A DNA stretch of 38,215 nt from Acidithiobacillus ferrivorans (lineage in GTDB: Bacteria; Pseudomonadota; Gammaproteobacteria; Acidithiobacillales; Acidithiobacillaceae), in assembly GCA_018853935.1 (NCBI GenBank), contig JAAOMR010000198.1:1-38215 (forward strand). The letters are read 5' to 3'. Below are positions 17,631 through 27,005 of this stretch, piece by piece. Every line of letters starts with the position of its first letter. Position 1 is the stretch's first letter. The notes beneath the pieces were generated by a model. The model did no database searches. It saw only the letters and a program-made list of their open reading frames with translations, and had not been told where the DNA came from. A program made the translations under genes and the position numbers.

Positions 17631-18341
17631 ATGGACGAAGACAAAGCATCTTCCCGCATCCTGGTAGTTGAGGATGAGGAAGGTATTCAGGAACTCCTGC
17701 GCGTCACCCTGCAGCGTCAGGGCTTTGAGGTGCGCTGTGAGGGGAGTGTCGAATCTGCGGAAGCGGTACTTCTGACCTGGGGGCCGCAGTTACTCGTTCT
17801 TGACTGGATGCTTCCTGGCGAGAATGGCCTGGTATGGTGCCGTACCCTGCGCCGCCGTGAAGAAACCCGGAAGCTGCCCATCATTTTGCTTACGGCGCGC
17901 GGTGAGGAGGGTGACCGGGTGCATGGTCTTGAATCGGGTGCGGACGATTATCTGGCTAAACCTTTTTCTCCGCGGGAGTTGGTGGCACGGGTCAATGCCC
18001 TGTTACGACGCAGTTATGGCGGTACGGCAGCCAGCCGGGTACGGCTCGGTGATCTGCAGGTAGACCTGCGCGCGCATCGGGTGTACGCCGGTGAGGTGCA
18101 AATCCATCTCGGCCCTACCGAGTTTCGTCTTTTGCGTCTCTTTGTGACCAATCCAGAACGGGTTTTTTCGCGGGATATGCTACTCGATCAGATCTGGGGG
18201 CGGCAGAGCTTTATCGAAGAGCGGACGGTCGATGTTCACATCCGCCGCTTGCGGCGGGAGTTGGACCAGCATGGTTACGCTCATATCATCGAAACAGTAA
18301 GGGGCGAGGGCTATCGCTGTAGTGCCCTGGGTTTGCAGTGA
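17631..18341 (+). CDS. phoB: Phosphate regulon response regulator PhoB
   Basis: A 236-residue OmpR/PhoB-type regulator. Receiver domain: acidic pocket E14-D15, phosphoacceptor D58 in LVLDWMLPGENG, T88 and K110 in DYLAKPFSPREL. A C-terminal winged helix (about 135-236) contains LGPTEFRLLRLF and RTVDVHIRRLRREL, the PhoB recognition helix and wing. It binds Pho boxes when phosphorylated by PhoR; a near-canonical box lies upstream of pstS. I choose ATG 17631, with AGG about 6 bases upstream and a length near the family norm; ATG 17601/17604 and TTG 17583 are longer alternatives. No Pho box is evident upstream of phoB itself, so autoregulation is not supported by what I see. Confidence 0.94.
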   Translation: MDEDKASSRILVVEDEEGIQELLRVTLQRQGFEVRCEGSVESAEAVLLTWGPQLLVLDWMLPGENGLVWCRTLRRREETRKLPIILLTARGEEGDRVHGLESGADDYLAKPFSPRELVARVNALLRRSYGGTAASRVRLGDLQVDLRAHRVYAGEVQIHLGPTEFRLLRLFVTNPERVFSRDMLLDQIWGRQSFIEERTVDVHIRRLRRELDQHGYAHIIETVRGEGYRCSALGLQ

Positions 18342-18423
18342 GAAACGGTGGACGGACGATGACTGGCACGGCAGCCTTTGCGCATTCAGCCTGTCACCGC
18401 GCACGTTGTTGCCATATTCCGGC

Positions 18424-19752
18424 GTGAAGTACCTCCGTGCCTGGTTTTACCCCGTAGCACTCTGGGCGCTGATTCCGATTTTTGGGGTCGCCGATGATCT
18501 GCGTACCTGGTCCTGCCTCCCATCGGTAATCATCGCGCTCTTGCTGGCGCTCTGGGTCGGCTGGCATCGTCAGCAATCCCAGAGCTTCAGCGCCTGGTTC
18601 CGTAACCCGGATACCTTGCTGCCACCGCTGGCGGGGGGGATGTGGGAGGAGACTTTTGCCGAGGGCTACCACTGGCGGCGTGATCAGGAAGCGCAACACC
18701 GCCTGCTCAGCGCCCAAATTGTCCAATTGCGCGACGCTTTACAGGCCATGCCTGACGTCGTGGTGCTCATGGATGCGCGCGGCCAGCTACTTTGGGTGAA
18801 TCCTTCCGGTATCCGCTTACTGCAGCTGCAATGGCCAGAGGACGCTGGCAAACCGCTGGCATTCTGGTTGCGAACCCCCAATTTGCGCGCCTTTTTGGCC
18901 GGTGAAGGACCACCCAGTCTGCAACTCCCCGCCCCGGCGGATGCCCAGCAGATATTGGAGGGGATGCGCTATCCCCTTGCCGATGCTGGCGCCTTGGTCA
19001 TCTTCCGGGACGTGACCCGTATCCGCCAACTCGAACAGGTCCGTCAGGACTTCGTAGCTAATGTCTCTCACGAGCTGCGCAGCCCACTGACAGTGGTGCG
19101 CGGTTTTCTGGAAAACATGTTGGACAGTTCCATCGCCGCCGACGATGAGGTGAGCAGTCAACTCCGTCTCATGGAACAGCAGACGCTGCGCATGCAGTCT
19201 TTGGTCGAAGACCTGCTGTCTCTGGCTCGCATGGAAGCCGCCGAAGCGAATCCGGAGCACTGTGAAACGCTGATGCTCGCGGATATGATACACAACATGT
19301 TGAGCACCCTGGCGCCAGCGATAGCGCAAAAACGCTTGCAGATCGACACGGCGCTGGATGCCGACTTGGGCTTTTTCGCAGAAACCATCGACCTGACCAG
19401 TATCATTCGCAATTTATTAGAAAACGCCATCAAATATACCCCGGCAGACCGCGCCGTCAGCGTACGCTGGGAGCGTTGCCCCGGCGAGCTGCTTTTCGTG
19501 GTGCAGGATACCGGCGATGGCATCGCTGCCGAGCATTTGCAGCGTATCACCGAGCGTTTTTACCGGGTGGACAAAGGCCGATCCCGACGCATAGGTGGTA
19601 CGGGGCTGGGATTGGCCATTGTCCGGCACGCCGTCGAGCGCTATCAGGGGCATCTGGAAGTAGCCAGCGAAGTGGGTAAAGGAAGCACTTTTACTGCGCA
19701 TTTTCCGCTCCATCTCGCCCGCAGTTTCCCCCCCGACTCCGCAGTGTCATAA
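18424..19752 (+). CDS. phoR: Phosphate regulon sensor histidine kinase PhoR
   Basis: A 442-residue sensor kinase from the chosen start. Two adjacent N-terminal membrane helices with almost no periplasmic loop are followed by a PAS domain (MPDVVVLMDARGQLLWVNPSG) and the kinase core: H box NVSHELRSPLTVV with H216, N box NLLENAIKYTP (N334), G1 DTGDG (362-366), F box ERFYRVDKGRS and G2 GGTGLGLA (391-398). The missing sensor loop fits PhoR, which reads phosphate through PstSCAB-PhoU rather than directly. GTG 18424 gives a basic MKYLR start before the first helix, but it has no strong ribosome site; the frame is open to GTG 18322 inside phoB, so the start is uncertain. The stop codon lies within the Pho box of pstS. 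Confidence 0.9.
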   Translation: MKYLRAWFYPVALWALIPIFGVADDLRTWSCLPSVIIALLLALWVGWHRQQSQSFSAWFRNPDTLLPPLAGGMWEETFAEGYHWRRDQEAQHRLLSAQIVQLRDALQAMPDVVVLMDARGQLLWVNPSGIRLLQLQWPEDAGKPLAFWLRTPNLRAFLAGEGPPSLQLPAPADAQQILEGMRYPLADAGALVIFRDVTRIRQLEQVRQDFVANVSHELRSPLTVVRGFLENMLDSSIAADDEVSSQLRLMEQQTLRMQSLVEDLLSLARMEAAEANPEHCETLMLADMIHNMLSTLAPAIAQKRLQIDTALDADLGFFAETIDLTSIIRNLLENAIKYTPADRAVSVRWERCPGELLFVVQDTGDGIAAEHLQRITERFYRVDKGRSRRIGGTGLGLAIVRHAVERYQGHLEVASEVGKGSTFTAHFPLHLARSFPPDSAVS

Positions 19753-19777
19753 AACGGTAATAAAATCATGCTATAGT
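19744..19777 (+). promoter_or_regulatory. Pho box and -10 element of the pst operon
   Basis: GTGTCAT (19744-19750), spacer AAAA, CGGTAAT (19755-19761): two 7-mers matching the CTGTCAT Pho-box half-site at 6/7 and 5/7 positions, with the A-rich 4-base spacer that is usual. Ten bases further is a -10-like TATAGT (19772-19777), the spacing typical of PhoB-activated promoters, in which the box replaces the -35. The box overlaps the phoR stop codon (TAA at 19750-19752). It predicts phosphate-starvation induction of pstS and the genes behind it. Confidence 0.75.
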
Positions 19778-19821
19778 CTCTGTGCGGCTTTTAACTAAAT
19801 CTGCATAAGGGGCGTGATATT

Positions 19822-20841
19822 ATGAAGACCAACGGCGTGGCTTTTATGTTGGGCGTGATGAGCCTGGGCGTAGCAGGGCTGGCGCAGGCAGAAACCATTT
19901 CCGCCGCAGGCGGCACGGCCATCTATCCCGTCCTGTCCAAATGGGCAGAAACCTACAAACAGAAAACGGGCACCATGGTGAACTATCAGGCCATCGGTTC
20001 TGGTGGCGGGATTGCCCAAATCAAGGCAAAAACCGTCGCTTTCGCCAACAGCGACATGCCCCTCAAACCTGAATATCTCAGCAAAGACCAGCTCGTCCAG
20101 TTTCCGGCAGTGATTATTGGCATTGCCCCCGTCGTGAATGTCCCCGGTATAAAGCCCGGTGAACTGACCTTCAACGGCACCGTGCTCACCGGTATTTACC
20201 TGGGTAAGATCAAGAAATGGAACGATGCGGCTATCGCTGTCCTCAATAAAGGGGTTAAGCTGCCGGACATGAATATCACCGTGGTCCATCGTTCTGACGG
20301 CTCCGGCACTACCTTCAACTTTACCAATTATCTGGCCAAGGTCAGCCCGGAATGGAAGCATCGGGTGGGCGATAACACTGCTGTTTCCTGGCCTGTCGGT
20401 GTGGGTGGCAAGGGTAATGCGGGCGTCGCTGCATATGTACAGCGGATTCCCGGTGCCATCGGCTACGTGGAATATGCCTATGCCAAGGAAAATCACATGG
20501 CTTACGGCAAAATGATCAATGCTGCGGGCAAAGTGGTGGCCCCTGATCTGGCCACTTTCCAGGCCGCTGCGGCGAATGCGGACTTTACCAAGGTAGAGGA
20601 TTTCTACATGATTCTCACCAACCAGCCGGGCGTCCAGAGTTGGCCCATTTCCGCTGCGACTTACATCCTTATGCGCAAGGACGCTGATAAGACGGCTAAT
20701 GCCGGAGTCCTGAAGTTTGCGCGCTGGTTCCTGACAGCCCCGCAGGCGCAAGCAGAAGCCAGGAGCCTGGATTATGTGCCATTACCAAAAACTACGGTGA
20801 CGCAGATTGCGGCGTACTGGGAAAGAAATCTGGGCCAGTGA
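19822..20841 (+). CDS. pstS: Periplasmic phosphate-binding protein PstS
   Basis: A 339-residue solute-binding protein with a signal peptide ending AQA|ETISAAGG (about residue 23). Phosphate-site segments are visible: AGGTAIYP, GSGGGIAQIK and the strongly conserved RSDGSGTTFNFTNYL. It binds phosphate in the periplasm and delivers it to PstCA. AAGGGG at 19807-19812 lies 9 bases before the ATG. It is first of a pstSCAB-phoU-ppx run and sits directly behind the Pho box. Confidence 0.95.
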   Translation: MKTNGVAFMLGVMSLGVAGLAQAETISAAGGTAIYPVLSKWAETYKQKTGTMVNYQAIGSGGGIAQIKAKTVAFANSDMPLKPEYLSKDQLVQFPAVIIGIAPVVNVPGIKPGELTFNGTVLTGIYLGKIKKWNDAAIAVLNKGVKLPDMNITVVHRSDGSGTTFNFTNYLAKVSPEWKHRVGDNTAVSWPVGVGGKGNAGVAAYVQRIPGAIGYVEYAYAKENHMAYGKMINAAGKVVAPDLATFQAAAANADFTKVEDFYMILTNQPGVQSWPISAATYILMRKDADKTANAGVLKFARWFLTAPQAQAEARSLDYVPLPKTTVTQIAAYWERNLGQ

Positions 20842-20849
20842 ACTAAGAT

Positions 20850-21872
20850 ATGGACGATACCCGCGACGCAGAGTTGGAAATGCGGAAGGCGGCGGTGCCG
20901 TCCCCCGCTGTGCCGTCTCGCATCAGCCCCGCGCGATCACGACGCCTGCATGCTATGGACCGGGGCTTCCGCTGGCTGACGGGTGGGCTCGCCTTTTTGG
21001 TCCTGCTCCTGCTGCTCGGGGTGGCGTTGTCCCTTTTTTTGCGCGGGTGGGAAGCTTTTCATCATTTTGGCTTCGCTTTTTTCTGGAGCGATGCCTGGGA
21101 TCCGGTCACGGAGAACTTCGGTGCTCTGGTACCAATTTACGGGACTTTGGTCAGCTCCCTGATCGCCCTGCTGATCGCCGTGCCCACCAGTTTCGGTATC
21201 GCGTTATTTATCAGTGAACTCGCGCCCGAATGGTTACGCCAACCGGTCGGCAGCGCTATTGAACTGCTGGCGGGTATCCCCAGTATCATCTTCGGCATGT
21301 GGGGGCTTTTCGTCTTTGCACCGGTTTTGGCCAGCGCAGAGCCTTGGCTCAATGATCATCTGGGTGCTCTGCCCGGTATCGGTGCACTGTTTCGCGGCCC
21401 GCCGATGGGCATTGGTATGCTGACTGCCGGTATTATTCTGGCTATCATGGTGATCCCCTTTATTTCCGCGATCATGCGCGATGTTTTTCTGGTTGTGCCA
21501 GCGATGCTCAAAGAGTCGGCCTATGCCTTGGGTGCCACGACTTGGGAAATGGCACGTCATGTGGTTCTCCCTTATACCCGTACGGCGGTAGTCGGCGGGG
21601 TGTTCCTCGGTCTGGGCCGTGCCCTTGGTGAAACCATGGCGGTAACCTTTGTGATCGGTAATGCCCACGACCTCCATATCTCTTTGCTCGACGCCGGAAA
21701 CTCCATCGCCGCAGCGCTGGCGAACGAGTTTGCTGAGGCCTTCTCACCTATGTACAAATCGGCGCTCATGGCCTTGGGTTTCATTCTCTTCATCATTACC
21801 TTCATGGTGCTGGTGCTGGCCAAACTGATGCTCTGGCGTCTCGGTCAGGGACAGGGGAAGGCGGGTTTATGA
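20850..21872 (+). CDS. pstC: Phosphate ABC transporter permease PstC
   Basis: A 340-residue inner-membrane permease. A cytoplasmic N-terminal tail of about 40 residues, rich in Arg/Pro/Ala, precedes six membrane helices; the ELLAGIPSIIFGMWGL segment and the EAA loop ESAYALGATTWEMARHVVLP, which contacts PstB, are characteristic. ATG 20850 follows the pstS stop by 8 bases. The stop overlaps the pstA ATG (ATGA). It forms the channel with PstA. Confidence 0.95.
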   Translation: MDDTRDAELEMRKAAVPSPAVPSRISPARSRRLHAMDRGFRWLTGGLAFLVLLLLLGVALSLFLRGWEAFHHFGFAFFWSDAWDPVTENFGALVPIYGTLVSSLIALLIAVPTSFGIALFISELAPEWLRQPVGSAIELLAGIPSIIFGMWGLFVFAPVLASAEPWLNDHLGALPGIGALFRGPPMGIGMLTAGIILAIMVIPFISAIMRDVFLVVPAMLKESAYALGATTWEMARHVVLPYTRTAVVGGVFLGLGRALGETMAVTFVIGNAHDLHISLLDAGNSIAAALANEFAEAFSPMYKSALMALGFILFIITFMVLVLAKLMLWRLGQGQGKAGL

Positions 21873-22723
21873 AGGCGGCCGGGAACGCCCGTTATTTGCG
21901 CCGCCGTGCCTGGAATATTTTCAATCTGGGTATGGCCATGGCAACGACGCTGTTTGGCCTCTTTTGGCTGGTCTGGATTCTCTGGACCACCCTCTCTTAT
22001 GGTGCTACCGCCCTCAACCTGGAACTGTTTACAGGTGACACGCCAGCGCCTGGTAGTATCGGGGGTTTGCGTAATGCCTTCGTGGGCAGCCTGTTGATGA
22101 TTGGCATGGCGGTGCTGGTCGGCACTCCTGTGGGAATTCTGGCTGGCACCTATCTCGCCGAGTTTGCGCAAGGCAGCCGCCTGGCGGGGGTCATCCGTTT
22201 TTTTAATGATATCCTGCTCAGCGCGCCCTCCATCGTGATCGGCCTGTTTATTTACGCAGTCGTGGTGGTGCCCATGGGGCACTTCTCGGGTCTTGCCGGG
22301 GCTTTGTCACTGGCTATTTTGCTTTTGCCCGTCGTCCTGCGCACCACGGATGAGATGCTGGGCATGGTCCCCGGTACCATGCGCGAGGCGGCCCTGGCCC
22401 TGGGGGCGCCCCACTGGAAGATGATCGTTCAGGTGAGTTATCGTGCCGCACGTTCTGGTATACTCACCGGGGTTCTGCTGGCGGTGGCGAGAATCAGCGG
22501 CGAGACCGCACCGCTGCTGTTCACGGCACTCAGTAATCAGTTTTTCAGCACGAATCTGGACAAGCCGATCGCCAATGTCCCCGTAGTCATTTTTCAATTT
22601 GCCATGAGCCCTTATCCGGAATGGCAGCATCTGGCCTGGGCGGGCGCGTTGATAGCTGCCATGGCTGTGCTAGTCTTGAGCCTTGTTTCCCGCTTCCTTA
22701 TCAAAGACAGGAGCCCGCGTTAA
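21869..22723 (+). CDS. pstA: Phosphate ABC transporter permease PstA
   Basis: A 284-residue permease partner of PstC with a basic N-terminus ([14 protein letters not shown]), about six helices, the [16 protein letters not shown] segment and the EAA loop [21 protein letters not shown]. Its start overlaps the pstC stop and its stop overlaps the pstB start (TAATG), so the three are tightly coupled. The protein is of normal length and nothing appears missing. Confidence 0.95.
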   Translation: MKAAGNARYLRRRAWNIFNLGMAMATTLFGLFWLVWILWTTLSYGATALNLELFTGDTPAPGSIGGLRNAFVGSLLMIGMAVLVGTPVGILAGTYLAEFAQGSRLAGVIRFFNDILLSAPSIVIGLFIYAVVVVPMGHFSGLAGALSLAILLLPVVLRTTDEMLGMVPGTMREAALALGAPHWKMIVQVSYRAARSGILTGVLLAVARISGETAPLLFTALSNQFFSTNLDKPIANVPVVIFQFAMSPYPEWQHLAWAGALIAAMAVLVLSLVSRFLIKDRSPR

Positions 22724-23490
22724 TGTCGGAACCCCAGAAAACCAAAATATCCGTCCGCCACCTGGATTTTTTTTACGGGAGCAACAAGGCCCTCATAGAT
22801 ATCAACTTGGAAATGCCTGAGAATCAGGTGACCGCGTTCATCGGGCCGTCGGGTTGCGGCAAGTCGACGCTTCTACGGGTGTTTAATCGCATGTATTCTC
22901 TGTACCCTGGGCAACGGGCGACCGGCGAGGTACTGCTGGATGGTGAGAATATTCTCGCTCCCGGCATGGATGTGAATATGCTGCGCGCTAAAATCGGTAT
23001 GGTCTTTCAGAAGCCAACGCCTTTCCCCATGTCCATCTATGACAACATTGCCTTTGGCATCAAGCTCTATGAAAAATTACGCAAGGTGGAGATGGACGAG
23101 CGGGTGGAGCAGGCGTTGCGCCAGGCAGCCCTCTGGGAAGAGGTGAAGGATAAGCTGAAGACGAGCGGGCTGGGGCTGTCCGGCGGGCAGCAGCAACGCC
23201 TGTGCATTGCGCGCGCAGTGGCAGTGCAACCAGAGGTGATCCTGCTGGATGAGCCGACTTCGGCGCTGGACCCTATCGCCACCCTCAAAATTGAGGAACT
23301 GGTGAGTGAGTTGCGCAATCAGTTTACGATTCTGATCGTCACCCACAACATGCAGCAGGCGGCGCGCGTCTCTGATTACACAGCGTTTATGTATATCGGC
23401 GAAATGGTGGAGTTTGGATCTACCAATCAGTTATTCACCAATCCCGGTAAAAAACAGACAGAAGACTACATCACGGGTCGCTACGGTTAA
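22723..23490 (+). CDS. pstB: Phosphate ABC transporter ATPase PstB
   Basis: A 255-residue ABC ATPase: Walker [10 protein letters not shown] (41-49), Q loop [11 protein letters not shown], signature LSGGQ (152-156), Walker B VILLDE (172-177), D loop SALD and H loop IVTHNMQQA. The Q-loop sequence [12 protein letters not shown] is typical of PstB among ABC ATPases. It powers phosphate import by PstCA and takes part in PhoR signalling with PhoU. ATG 22723 shares a base with the pstA stop and has AGGAG at 22709-22713; the frame is open upstream within pstA to 22621 but is not family-like there. Confidence 0.96.
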   Translation: MSEPQKTKISVRHLDFFYGSNKALIDINLEMPENQVTAFIGPSGCGKSTLLRVFNRMYSLYPGQRATGEVLLDGENILAPGMDVNMLRAKIGMVFQKPTPFPMSIYDNIAFGIKLYEKLRKVEMDERVEQALRQAALWEEVKDKLKTSGLGLSGGQQQRLCIARAVAVQPEVILLDEPTSALDPIATLKIEELVSELRNQFTILIVTHNMQQAARVSDYTAFMYIGEMVEFGSTNQLFTNPGKKQTEDYITGRYG

Positions 23491-23501
23491 GGAGTGCAGC
23501 T

Positions 23502-24215
23502 ATGGACAAAGAACCACATATTTCCCGGCGTTTTGAGGATGAGCTCCATGAGGTCCACGCTTTAGTGCTCGCCATGGGGGGCGTGGTGGAAGAGCAGATC
23601 ACGAATGCCGTCAGGGCACTGCAGGAGTCCGATGCCGAATTGGCCCGTGAGGTGATTGGCCGTGACCATGAGGTGAATGGTTATGAGGTGCGTATTGAGG
23701 AGGAATGTATCAATATTCTGGCTAGGCGTCAGCCTGCCGCCAGTGATCTGCGTTTGGTGATGACCCTGATCAAGACCATCGCGGATTTGGAGCGTATGGG
23801 AGACAAAGCCAGTAAAATTGCCGACATGGCCCTGGCCATGGGACACGGTGCGCGTAACGCCAATCCAGCCTTTCTCAGAGACGTGAGCGTTATGGCCGAC
23901 TATGCCCTGAATATGTTGCGCCGTGCCATGGATGCGCTGGCCCGTGCGGATGCGGAGGAAGCCATCGCCGTCGCCAAGGGCGATGAAGTGCTCAATCAGG
24001 AATACCGTTCTGCCCTGCGCCGCCTGATTACTTACATGATGGAAGATCCGCGCACCATCACCCCGGCCATTGATGCCCTTTTTATTGCCAAGGCGATTGA
24101 GCGTATTGGTGACCATGCCCGGAACATCTGCGAGTACGTTATTTACCTTGCCAAAGGAAAAAATGTCCGACATCTTCCGCTCGACGAGGTAGAACAAAGC
24201 ATCCAGAGGAAATAG
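23502..24215 (+). CDS. phoU: Phosphate signalling regulator PhoU
   Basis: A 237-residue, all-helical protein with two PhoU three-helix repeats (about residues 15-115 and 120-220). Metal-binding E/D-rich motifs are visible: IKTIADLERMGDKASKIA in the first and AIERIGDHARNICEYV in the second. PhoU links the Pst transporter to PhoR and keeps the kinase off when phosphate is plentiful. AAGGAG at 23489-23494 serves the ATG. It sits between pstB and ppx, in the usual order. Confidence 0.95.
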   Translation: MDKEPHISRRFEDELHEVHALVLAMGGVVEEQITNAVRALQESDAELAREVIGRDHEVNGYEVRIEEECINILARRQPAASDLRLVMTLIKTIADLERMGDKASKIADMALAMGHGARNANPAFLRDVSVMADYALNMLRRAMDALARADAEEAIAVAKGDEVLNQEYRSALRRLITYMMEDPRTITPAIDALFIAKAIERIGDHARNICEYVIYLAKGKNVRHLPLDEVEQSIQRK

Positions 24216-24217
24216 CC

Positions 24218-25729
24218 ATGGCGGAACCCACAGCCACAGCAGAACTCACCAATTTTCTGGCGGCAGTGGATTTGGGTTCCAACTCCTTTCATATGGTTGT
24301 TGCAGAAGAAATTGGCTCTGATATCCGTCTGCATGATCGTTTGCGTGAAGGCGTTCGTTTGGCAGCGGGCTTGCGCGATGACGGTAGCCTTGACCCTGCG
24401 GTGGAGCGGCGCGCACTGGACTGCCTGGCGCGCTTCGGGCAGCGCCTGCGTGGTATTCGCCCGGAGCGGGTGCGGGTGATCGGTACGAATACCTTGCGCC
24501 ATGCGAGTGCTGCAGAAGGCTTTGTGCATGCCATTGAAGCGACGCTCGGTTACCCGTTGGAAATCGTGGCCGGTCGTGAAGAGGCCCGTTTGGTCTACTT
24601 GGGCGTTGCGCATAGCCTCGCGGTAGATGCGAATGAGCGGCGTCTGGTGGCGGATATCGGGGGGGGTAGTACCGAACTGATTGCGGGCCGGGGTTTCACT
24701 CCCAATCTGCGGGAGAGCCTGCACTTCGGCTGTGTGGCCTCTACCCGTGCCTATTTCCCCGATGAGCTGATTACGGTGGCTGCTTGTGAGCGTCTCGAAA
24801 AGCGGGTGCGCATGGCGCTAGAACCCATGCTCGATGATTTTCTCCGCCACGGCTGGGATCAGGCGGTGGGTTCTTCGGGTACCATTAAGGCAATTGCTCG
24901 TGTCCTCGCGGAGAATGGTCAGGGTTTGCGCATCACCCATGTCGGCATGCACTGGCTGCGTGAGCAAATGATACGTCTCGGTTCGGTGTCTGCGCTGACC
25001 CAACTGAGAGGCCTGAAGGCGGATCGTGCCGCCGTTTTTCCGGGTGGGTTCATCATTCTTTTCGCGCTCTTCGAGTCCTTGCGTCTGCAGGAAATGCGTT
25101 TTTCTGAGGGCGCTTTGCGCGAGGGGGCTATTTATGACCTGCTCGGGCGCATCCATCAGGAAGACACCCGGGAGATGAGCATCCGTGGCCTGCAGGAACG
25201 CTTTCACAGCCAGGTGCAGCGTAATCAGGGCGTGGCCCAGTGGGCAGAACACTTTTTTATGACAGCAGCCGCGTCCTGGCTACTCCACGGCGGGCATCAG
25301 CAATGGTTGCATTGGGCAGCTCTGACCCATGATATTGGCCTCGACATCGCCCATTCGGGATTTCACAAACATGGTGAATATGTCTGGCGGAATGCCGATA
25401 TTGCGGGATTCTCCCGTCGTGAGCAGGGTGTTGTCGCCGCGCTCGTGCGCACTCAGCGCAAACGCTTGCCGGGCCTTATCCAATTGCGTGCTCTGGGCAT
25501 CGCGGCGGAAGATGTGGTGGCGTTGCAGCAGCTGGCGGTCCTACTACGCTTGGCTATCCTTTTTCATCGGGGCACGGCACCGCTGACGGCACCTCCGGGT
25601 TTGACCGTGTCTGGTAAAAAACTGGTGCTGGCATTGCCGCCGCAATGGCTGACAGAAATGCCACTGATGGCTGCCGATCTGGAGCAGGAGCAGGAATGGA
25701 TCACGCCAGATTTTCACCTGCAATGGTAA
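24218..25729 (+). CDS. ppx: Exopolyphosphatase Ppx (Ppx/GppA family)
   Basis: A 503-residue enzyme of the actin-like ASKHA fold: phosphate-1 loop AAVDLGSNSFHMVV near the N-terminus, GTNTLRHA, phosphate-2 loop VADIGGGSTELI and GSSGTIKAIA, then a C-terminal HD-like helical domain (from about residue 310) containing HWAALTHDIG. It releases phosphate from polyphosphate ends; guanosine pentaphosphate hydrolysis is the alternative activity of this family. Two bases separate it from phoU, with GAGGA about 10 bases upstream of the ATG, so it is in the pst operon and probably under the same Pho box. Confidence 0.92.
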   Translation: MAEPTATAELTNFLAAVDLGSNSFHMVVAEEIGSDIRLHDRLREGVRLAAGLRDDGSLDPAVERRALDCLARFGQRLRGIRPERVRVIGTNTLRHASAAEGFVHAIEATLGYPLEIVAGREEARLVYLGVAHSLAVDANERRLVADIGGGSTELIAGRGFTPNLRESLHFGCVASTRAYFPDELITVAACERLEKRVRMALEPMLDDFLRHGWDQAVGSSGTIKAIARVLAENGQGLRITHVGMHWLREQMIRLGSVSALTQLRGLKADRAAVFPGGFIILFALFESLRLQEMRFSEGALREGAIYDLLGRIHQEDTREMSIRGLQERFHSQVQRNQGVAQWAEHFFMTAAASWLLHGGHQQWLHWAALTHDIGLDIAHSGFHKHGEYVWRNADIAGFSRREQGVVAALVRTQRKRLPGLIQLRALGIAAEDVVALQQLAVLLRLAILFHRGTAPLTAPPGLTVSGKKLVLALPPQWLTEMPLMAADLEQEQEWITPDFHLQW

Positions 25730-25748
25730 TCCTCTAAACCATTTTTTT
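25722..25748 (+). terminator. Weak intrinsic terminator after ppx
   Basis: AATGGT (25722-25727) pairs with ACCATT (25738-25743) around a 10-base loop, and the stem's 3' end runs into a seven-T tract (25742-25748). The stem starts within the last codons of ppx. It is AT-rich and short, so termination may be partial, but it falls where the phosphate operon should end. Confidence 0.5.
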
Positions 25749-25772
25749 ACCGACGCGAGGCGCGGGGCACGC

Positions 25773-26909
25773 ATGTCAGAAGGTTTTGCTCACCTGGCCC
25801 TCATTACGGAAACCTATCCGCCAGAGGTGAACGGCGTAGCCCATACGCTGCAGCGCATGGTAGAGAGTCTCCGCGAACGCGGTTATCGGGTCACCGTGTT
25901 GCGCCCGCAGCAGGCGGGTGAAAGGGCGGGGGGCGACTTGTTTCGAGCCCTGTCTTTACCCTTCTATCCGCAGGTTCGGGTGGGATACAGCCGGTCTGGT
26001 CATATCCTTCAGCGATTGCGGGTCTTGCGCCCAGATCTGGTACATATTGCTACGGAAGGCCCGCTGGGCCTCGCCGGACTGCGGGCAGCCCAGCACCTTA
26101 AAATTCCCGTGGTGAGCAGTTTTCATACAAATTTTGACGGCTATGCCCGGTATTACCGTCTGCAATTTCTGCAAGGGCTGGTGTTGCGCTATCTCCGTAG
26201 TTTCCACAATGCCACCCGCAAAACCCTGGTACCCAGTCGGGGGACTTTCGTCCATCTGCAGGCGCAAGGTTTCCTTAACCTTGCCATGTGGAGACGCGGC
26301 GTGGATACGGCACTCTTCAATCCGCGCTGGCGCAGCGCAGCGCTACGCGCGCAACTTGGGCTGGATGGAGACGATGCGCTGTTGATTTATGTTGGGCGTC
26401 TGGCTCATGAAAAAAATATACCTGTTCTGATGAAGGCTTACGAACAGTTGCGGAAAACCTGGCAGGGGCCGGGCAGGTTGCATCTCGCCCTGATCGGAGA
26501 CGGGCCTCTGGCGGCTAGTCTCACCCGGCTGCGCCTCGCCGGTTTTTCCCTGGCGGGCATACAAAAGGGTGAGGATCTGGCGCGCTGGTATGCCAGTGCG
26601 GACCTGTTCTGTTTTCCTTCCTGTAGCGAGACTTTTGGTAATGTCGTGCTGGAGGCTATGGCCAGCGCTCTGCCGGTACTGGCCTATGACGCCTCCGGTG
26701 TCAATGAGCATTTCCGTTCGCCAGATGAAGGTGTCCTGCTGCCCCTGGAGGGTGATTTTGCCAGCGCCATAAGTAAGCTGCTTATGGATCGCGCGCGTTT
26801 GCGAGAAATGGGCCAGCGTGCCCGGCAACGCGCAGAAGGACAAAGCTGGACACGTATTTTCGATGCGCTCCTCGGGGAGTACCGGAATAGCCTGGAGAAA
26901 ATTTCTTGA
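25773..26909 (+). CDS. GT4-family glycosyltransferase (GT-B fold)
   Basis: A 378-residue retaining glycosyltransferase. The N-domain begins ITETYPPEVNGVAHTL, the acceptor-side loop seen in GDP-mannose-dependent mannosyltransferases and SQD2-like lipid glycosyltransferases; SSFHTNFDGYARYY is also typical of that group. The C-domain has VGRLAHEKN (R209, K214) and the E-x7-E nucleotide-sugar motif with E286 and E294 in SETFGNVVLEAMA. No membrane helix or signal is seen; such enzymes are peripheral to the inner membrane. Acceptor and sugar cannot be fixed from sequence, but a diacylglycerol or phosphatidylinositol-like lipid is plausible. It lies between the phosphate operon and a DedA gene. The ribosome site upstream of ATG 25773 is weak. 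Confidence 0.82.
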   Translation: MSEGFAHLALITETYPPEVNGVAHTLQRMVESLRERGYRVTVLRPQQAGERAGGDLFRALSLPFYPQVRVGYSRSGHILQRLRVLRPDLVHIATEGPLGLAGLRAAQHLKIPVVSSFHTNFDGYARYYRLQFLQGLVLRYLRSFHNATRKTLVPSRGTFVHLQAQGFLNLAMWRRGVDTALFNPRWRSAALRAQLGLDGDDALLIYVGRLAHEKNIPVLMKAYEQLRKTWQGPGRLHLALIGDGPLAASLTRLRLAGFSLAGIQKGEDLARWYASADLFCFPSCSETFGNVVLEAMASALPVLAYDASGVNEHFRSPDEGVLLPLEGDFASAISKLLMDRARLREMGQRARQRAEGQSWTRIFDALLGEYRNSLEKIS

Positions 26910-27005
26910 CCGGCTCTAAAAGCAATTTGTGTCTGCCAGCACCGTTGCTATTGTTGTGCATGCCGGAGACGCTCCCGGCAAAAAGGGGAGGATGCAATCA
27001 TTGAT

